This document shows, one piece after another, positions 59,597-64,000 of a DNA stretch of 64,000 nucleotides (position 1 is the first letter of the stretch; each line of letters starts with the position of its first letter). The DNA is from Emergomyces orientalis. Taxonomy: Eukaryota > Ascomycota > Eurotiomycetes > Onygenales > Ajellomycetaceae. A model generated the notes under the pieces. It searched no databases, was not told the origin of the DNA, and worked only from the letters and a program-made list of their open reading frames with translations. Position numbers and translations under genes: made by a program. The DNA lies in contig MOWL01000088.1 in NCBI GenBank assembly GCA_002110485.1, forward strand, positions 1,736,001-1,800,000. Direction: 5' to 3'.

Positions 59597-62500
59597 CCTC
59601 ATTATAATAGAATCTTCAATCTTCCATCTTCATCAGATTATGACTCAGTAGTGATGCATTTTTTTTATTTCTTTTTGAAGAGAACACTCTGTTGTGTACA
59701 ATTATCACTGAAAAGATTTATTTTTTTTATTTGAATTCTGAGAGAAAATACTCTAAAATAGCTTAATAATTAAAAAGATGATTGCATTGCTTCTTCTGAA
59801 TTAATATTGATAAAAGACATGTTTTTTTATTATCATTTTCTTTTCATACAAGTTCTTATGAGTAATCTATTTATTTTATAGAGTGACAGATGAAGCATTC
59901 TATATTTATACTAGTTTTTTTTTTTTTTTTTTTTTCTTCCATTAAGGCATATGCAATCAGTGATTATGATGCCCACCTAGTATTACTAGGATTTATCATG
60001 TAAACTATATCTAAATATATATAACTTCTTGTCACTTGTCATTACAGTAATTCCAGCTCAGAATAAGAGACACATTCAAAAATAAAAGATGATACAATTT
60101 AATACTAAGACATTTTTTTAAAAATAAACTCAAAGTTGAAGATAATACAAAGAAAATTAAAAGAATGAACTAATATAGAAAATTTCTCAAAGAATATTTA
60201 TAATAAATTGATTTAAATCATATTTATTATATATCTAGTTGTTGTTTTTTTCTTGTTACAATATCTGTTTCTATGATATAATTTATTAAATATTTGATAT
60301 CTGTTTCAGTTTGAAACAGAAATCTCATATTTATTTGATTTATATCATATTTTCTTTTCAAATCATTTCTAATAACAGAGTTTTTTAAGCAATTTATCAA
60401 TAAATGTTCTGAATCTTTTAAATAATTATATATATCACAGTTTTGAGGTCTCTCAATTCCAAATTTCTTAAAATAGAAGTCAAAGTATCCATGATCAAGC
60501 TTCAATTGAATTATTGAAGAAAAGATTTTCTTTTTACATTTAATAGAGCATGCTTTTCACTTTGATTTTATTTTAAAAAGCAAGTATTTGATACTTAGTT
60601 TTTATTTTTGAGTTTCTCAATTTAAATTTCAATTTTTTAAGCATTTCTCTTTTACTTTTCTTTTTATAAATGTTCAAGATATTTTCTGTTTTTTCACTAA
60701 CTCAATTTCTGTGCTCTTTTTTGCAGCTTCATCAGCTAGTTCATTTTCTTTTATATTCATATGAGCTGGGATCCAGTGCAAATGAATTTGTATATCTTTT
60801 AATTTTCTTATTCTTTTAATCAATTGATATACAGTTTCAATATGTATTTAATTTTCTTGAATCTTGTTTTTTTGAAATCTTTTCAAAGCTGCTTGACTGT
60901 CTGAATAAACTCATATCTTATTGATATCTGAATTTCTTGTCAATTGACTCATTGTCATTTTAAATGCTTGCATTATTGCATATACTTCTGCATCAAATAC
61001 TTCCATTTCTTGACCCAGATTTCATGAATTGGTGAAGTATATATCTTTGTTTCTTGTATATGCTATGTCAGCTCCCAGATTATTTGAAGTATCATTTTTT
61101 GATTCATCAGTATAGATAATCAGAGCATTATTTATAATTTCAAGCTGCTTTAAATGTCTTTCTTGCTCATTTTCTTTAGATAATTCACTAATATCTATAT
61201 CAATCAATGAATTCAGAGACTTTTTTCATGAATATAGTTGTTTAAAATCTAATTCTTTCACATTTAAATGAGAAAGTTCGTCTTTGATCATTGAACAAAC
61301 TCTATATAACTGAGTTGAAATCTTTTTTACAGAATTTAGACTGGTTTCATTTCAATCTAAATATTTACTCCAGTTCAAATCAGTGCCTGTGTTCATGGGA
61401 GAAAATGTGGATGAAACTCTTTTTCTAATTATATAATTTTGATTTAATTTAATTATTCTCACTGAATAATTTCTGCACAGCTTGTCCAGCCTTATTTTAG
61501 AAGAAGGAATTGAGGCTTCAATTTTCATAGCTTTTATAGAGATGATTTTAAATGCTTCCAGCATTTTTCTTAAAGCTTTATTTTGCAGACTTTCATATTT
61601 ATTTAGAAAGTTTTTCTGATTTTTCCACCATATTTGTGCTTCATAGTCTGAGATTGAGGAAATGCAGGCAATATAAAGTTGTCTCATTGCTTGAAAAGAT
61701 AGTTCTCTTTCTGTATTTGATAATCTTAAAATGTTATTAAGATTACTCTCTGCCTGGGCAAGTTTCTTTTGAATATGATAATTAAACTTCAGTTTTGAGT
61801 CTAGCCAAAATCCTAGCCATCTAACTGATTCTTTTGAATTAATTTGTTCATTTAGCAAGATTATTATTATTATTCTTCAATTATAGATATATGCAGTCAG
61901 AGACTATGATATCTACCTGAGACTCAAAGAGTCTCAGGATTTTTCTAACTTTAACACTAATTACTATACATTTTTTCTTCAAACAAATAGCACTTGCAAT
62001 ACTTGAATTCCAGCCCAGAATAGTCAGCAAATTGATTTTTCTTTTTTTATTTATTTATTTATAAATATCTTTGAAGATTATTTATATTCTCTTTTTTTCA
62101 TATAATTTTCAAGTGATTACAAAGAAAATAAATTAATGATAGACAAAATAACTCATGACATGAATACAAAGGAAATAAAAGACAGACTCTAACACAAAAG
62201 AAATAGTGAGATATTATATAATATCTAGCAGTTTTTATAAAGAATATTTCAGATTCTCATTCATTTATATTTTCATCTTTGAAATAGAATTGATTTCTAG
62301 TAGCTATTTGAGTTTCATTGAGAAAATCAATTAAATATTGACTGTCTATTTCAGTTGAAAATAGTAGTTTCATATTCATTTCTCTCAGCTTATATTTATA
62401 TCTCAGTTCAGCTCTAAGTTCTTGATTTAATGAGCAATTCATTAAGATATGTTCTGGGTCTTCAAGAGAGTCACAATATTCACAATTTTCACTTTCAATA

Positions 62501-62847
62501 TCAGATATTCTTTTCAAATAAGATTTGAAATAGCCATGACCTAGTTTCAATTGAATGATTGAGGAGAAAAGCTTCTTCTTGCACTTAATAGAGCATGATT
62601 TCCATTTAGGTTTAGTTTCAAATCTAAGATAGTGAGGACTTTTTCTTTGTTTTTCCCATATTTTAAAAATAGATATTTTAGCTACTTTTCTTGATTTTGT
62701 ATAATTAAATGCTTTAAAAATCTCTTTTTCTTTTGCATTTTCAAGAAAAGTATTCCAGCATGAAGTTTTAGCTGTTTTTATAGTAGTGAAGTATTCATTT
62801 CTCATTTCTTTGTATTCTTCATGAGTAATGACACATCCAGCTGACAA
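59597..62847. other. AT-rich, CpG-depleted isochore
   Basis: Reading the whole interval I find a single CG dinucleotide (61279-61280), against many in the flanks. Sequence is strongly AT-rich, and contains the two LINE fragments described below. This is the signature of long-standing cytosine mutation of repeats (RIP-like or methylation-driven). No host gene is present. The T22 tract near 59918-59939 marks the 3' tail of the first LINE copy. Confidence 0.85.
59917..61861 (-). mobile_element. Tad1-like LINE fragment, copy 1 (5'-truncated, mutated)
   Basis: On the minus strand the order is: reverse transcriptase C-terminal/thumb (61858-61352, VRWLGFWLDSKLKFNYHIQK, MRQLYIACISSISDYEAQIW), then an RNase H domain (61207 to about 60720: IYTDESK, GQEMEVFDAEVYAIMQAF, VYSDSQAALKRF, IHLHWIPAHMNIKENELADE), then a C-terminal segment with a degenerate zinc motif (60505-60227, IQLKLDHGYFDFYFKKF ... 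HLLINC), and a 3' UTR ending in a poly-A tail (poly-T on the plus strand at 59918). TGA stands where Trp is expected in several places. The upstream RT core and endonuclease are absent, as expected of 5' truncation during target-primed reverse transcription. It cannot encode a working element. Tad1 assignment rests on domain order and the terminal CCHC. Confidence 0.85.
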
Positions 62848-62898
62848 CGCTTTCCCCCGAACCAGCCCAATTCTTCGAATTAGAAGACGAAAAGACAT
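61862..62898 (-). mobile_element. Tad1-like LINE derivative, copy 2 (internal deletion, open frame kept)
   Basis: A 213-codon frame (62898-62257) joins two separated parts of a Tad1-like ORF2. The first part is the endonuclease-RT linker (EEYKEMRNEYFTTIKTAKTS, CWNTFLENAKEKEIFKAFNY); the second is the post-RNase H tail (KPKWKSCSIKCKKKLFSSII, NCEYCDSLEDPEHILMNC with an intact CCHC-like pattern). The whole RT and RNase H region, about 2.5 kb in related elements, is missing, with the junction near ISIFKIWEK. The 3' UTR (61876-62250) aligns with that of copy 1 (both have ATATGCA(A/G)TCAG(T/A)GA(T/C)TATGAT), and the tail is an AAT repeat (plus-strand 61861-61875). The first 20 codons (SFRLLIRRIGLVRGKALSA) are CpG-bearing and may be flanking DNA. 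Protein function, if any, is unknown. Confidence 0.75.
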
Positions 62899-63340
62899 CC
62901 ATTTGAAAGCTCTTGTTTAAGAAAGCAATTTATTCACTTTTTATTAAAATTGAGCGCGAGTTGGTGAAGCTATTGAGGAAAACGTGTTTGCAACCCCTAA
63001 GGGGAAAGAAAATCACACTTCATCACATAACATCATCAGTTTCGGCCCAATTTACATAGAATTTTGATAGAAGCTAGAACAAACCAGATATTACAACTGT
63101 CTCAATTTTGAATTCATTCCGACCATCTCTTTCTGAACAATTCATTGTCAAAACCTGTGTGAAAACTCTGATTGATTTTCATGTTCCTTTGCACCAGTGC
63201 CAAGTCTTTTCCCTGTACCGCCCTACCTCGCCCGGCAGAAAAGTGACAAAAAAATACCTCAGCACAGATCACACGTGACCTACCCTTCAATCAGAAATTC
63301 CCCGGAACCTACCCTCTCTACAAAACGGAACGAGAAAAAG
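62848..63340. other. CpG-retaining island inside AT-rich DNA
   Basis: About 490 bases of near-normal composition, with many CG dinucleotides (for example 62941-63060 and 63215-63340), lie between two CpG-free tracts. It includes a CACGTGA site at 63272 and a GC-rich stretch near 63220-63240. No open frame of note. It probably is single-copy host DNA that escaped mutation. Confidence 0.6.
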
Positions 63341-64000
63341 TGGAAATATCAGTGTTTAAAAAAATAGCTTGGTCCCTGCAAGTAATATATATACATACTT
63401 GTATATATATATATTATTATATAAGAAAATAGTACAGATTTAGTCTGTTGATTCTTCATTTGCATACTCATCTGTGTGACTTAATAAATTACATTTATTA
63501 AGAGCTATCTAGTAAAATATATGAGATTAATTTGAATAGAAAAGGAAATCTATTCAGTATTAATTCATATTGATATTTCAGGAATACAATCTTGATTTGA
63601 GGTGGGGCCTATTTCAAGCAGAAATTTTGAGAAGCTTTTTAAATTGAAAAAGACAAAATTTGCAAGAGTTAGAGTGTTTTTCTTGATTTAGCTCTGAGTA
63701 AATAAATCAAGAAAATTCTACACAAATTCATATTTCTTTACTTCAGTGACTGATTCAGTTTTTGAAAATAATCTCAATTTTGAGCTGCATACTTGATATG
63801 TGGGGAGAAGTTTAGAATATTGAATATTTCTGAATAGTTTTTATCAATTTCTCTGCAAAAAATTGATTTATTTTGTCAGTTTTTCTTTCAAAAACTGTCA
63901 TTTCAATTGAATAATTTATTATTCATTGAAATCAATTCTTTTCTCTTCATTTTGTAGCACAAGAAAGAAGTCTGTGAAGATTTAATTGATTTATCTTTAA
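63341..64000. other. AT-rich CpG-free DNA to window edge
   Basis: Again no CG dinucleotide was seen. Contains a TA-rich stretch at 63385-63425. No reading frame or LINE motif recognised; perhaps diverged repeat DNA continuing beyond the window. Confidence 0.6.

Noticed and set aside
1..64000. CRISPR arrays, bacterial operons, biosynthetic cluster core enzymes
   Set aside because: No regularly spaced direct repeats and no polyketide, peptide or terpene synthase were seen; the gene structure is eukaryotic.

Overview
The window is nuclear DNA from a filamentous ascomycete. The genes are broken by short GT-AG introns (mostly 50-90 nt, often with a CTAAC branch point close to the acceptor), and intergenic DNA is generous. 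The protein families (fungal rhodopsin/PTH11-like membrane protein, DUF7918 protein, S10 carboxypeptidase, crystallin-like secreted protein) are typical of Pezizomycotina. Gene style plus an AT-rich, CpG-depleted block holding LINE fragments at the right edge suggests Eurotiomycetes, probably Onygenales (Blastomyces/Histoplasma/Emmonsia-like). The order is an inference; the sequence alone does not prove it.

Layout, left to right. 1-3471 (-): an Mga2/Spt23-type transcription factor whose C-terminus lies beyond the left edge. 5081-6552 (-): six-exon rhodopsin-domain membrane protein. 8204-9582 (+): cyclophilin H. 10137-13751 (-): alanyl-tRNA synthetase with two in-frame starts, divergent from a basic/acidic protein of unknown function (13914-14804, +). 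15552-17689 (-): decayed acyl-CoA oxidase. 19430-20301 (+): GPALPP/DUF3752 protein. 21618-23327 (+): secreted serine carboxypeptidase. 25097-26644 (-): lineage-restricted CxxC protein. 28891-29403 (+): possible small three-exon gene. 30121-32965 (-): DUF7918 protein. 37667-38389 (+): acidic hypothetical protein. 40060-40659 (+): six-cysteine secreted protein. 42010-44295 (+): 761-aa protein with a five-copy short motif. 45763-46701 (-): unknown protein. 47857-51564 (-): AMP deaminase. 53186-58429 (-): 1678-aa F-box protein. From about 59600 the DNA becomes AT-rich and nearly CpG-free and carries two truncated Tad1-like LINE copies in the same orientation.

There is no operon-like logic. Most genes are independent housekeeping genes (translation, splicing-associated PPIase, purine salvage, lipid-responsive transcription) mixed with lineage-specific ones. 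Exon coordinates in the entries were derived by hand from splice consensus and reading-frame closure; every multi-exon model marked high confidence closes to a multiple of three and restores family motifs across its junctions. Several upstream extensions of open frames begin at GTG or TTG and were trimmed to the first in-frame ATG.

The most notable items are the CpG-free isochore with an unmutated island, the internally deleted but still open LINE derivative, TGG-to-TGA damage in the other LINE, the leaky-scanning configuration of the alanyl-tRNA synthetase, the acyl-CoA oxidase pseudogene, and the repeated motif in the 761-aa protein. I saw no gene cluster that amounts to a new multi-gene system.
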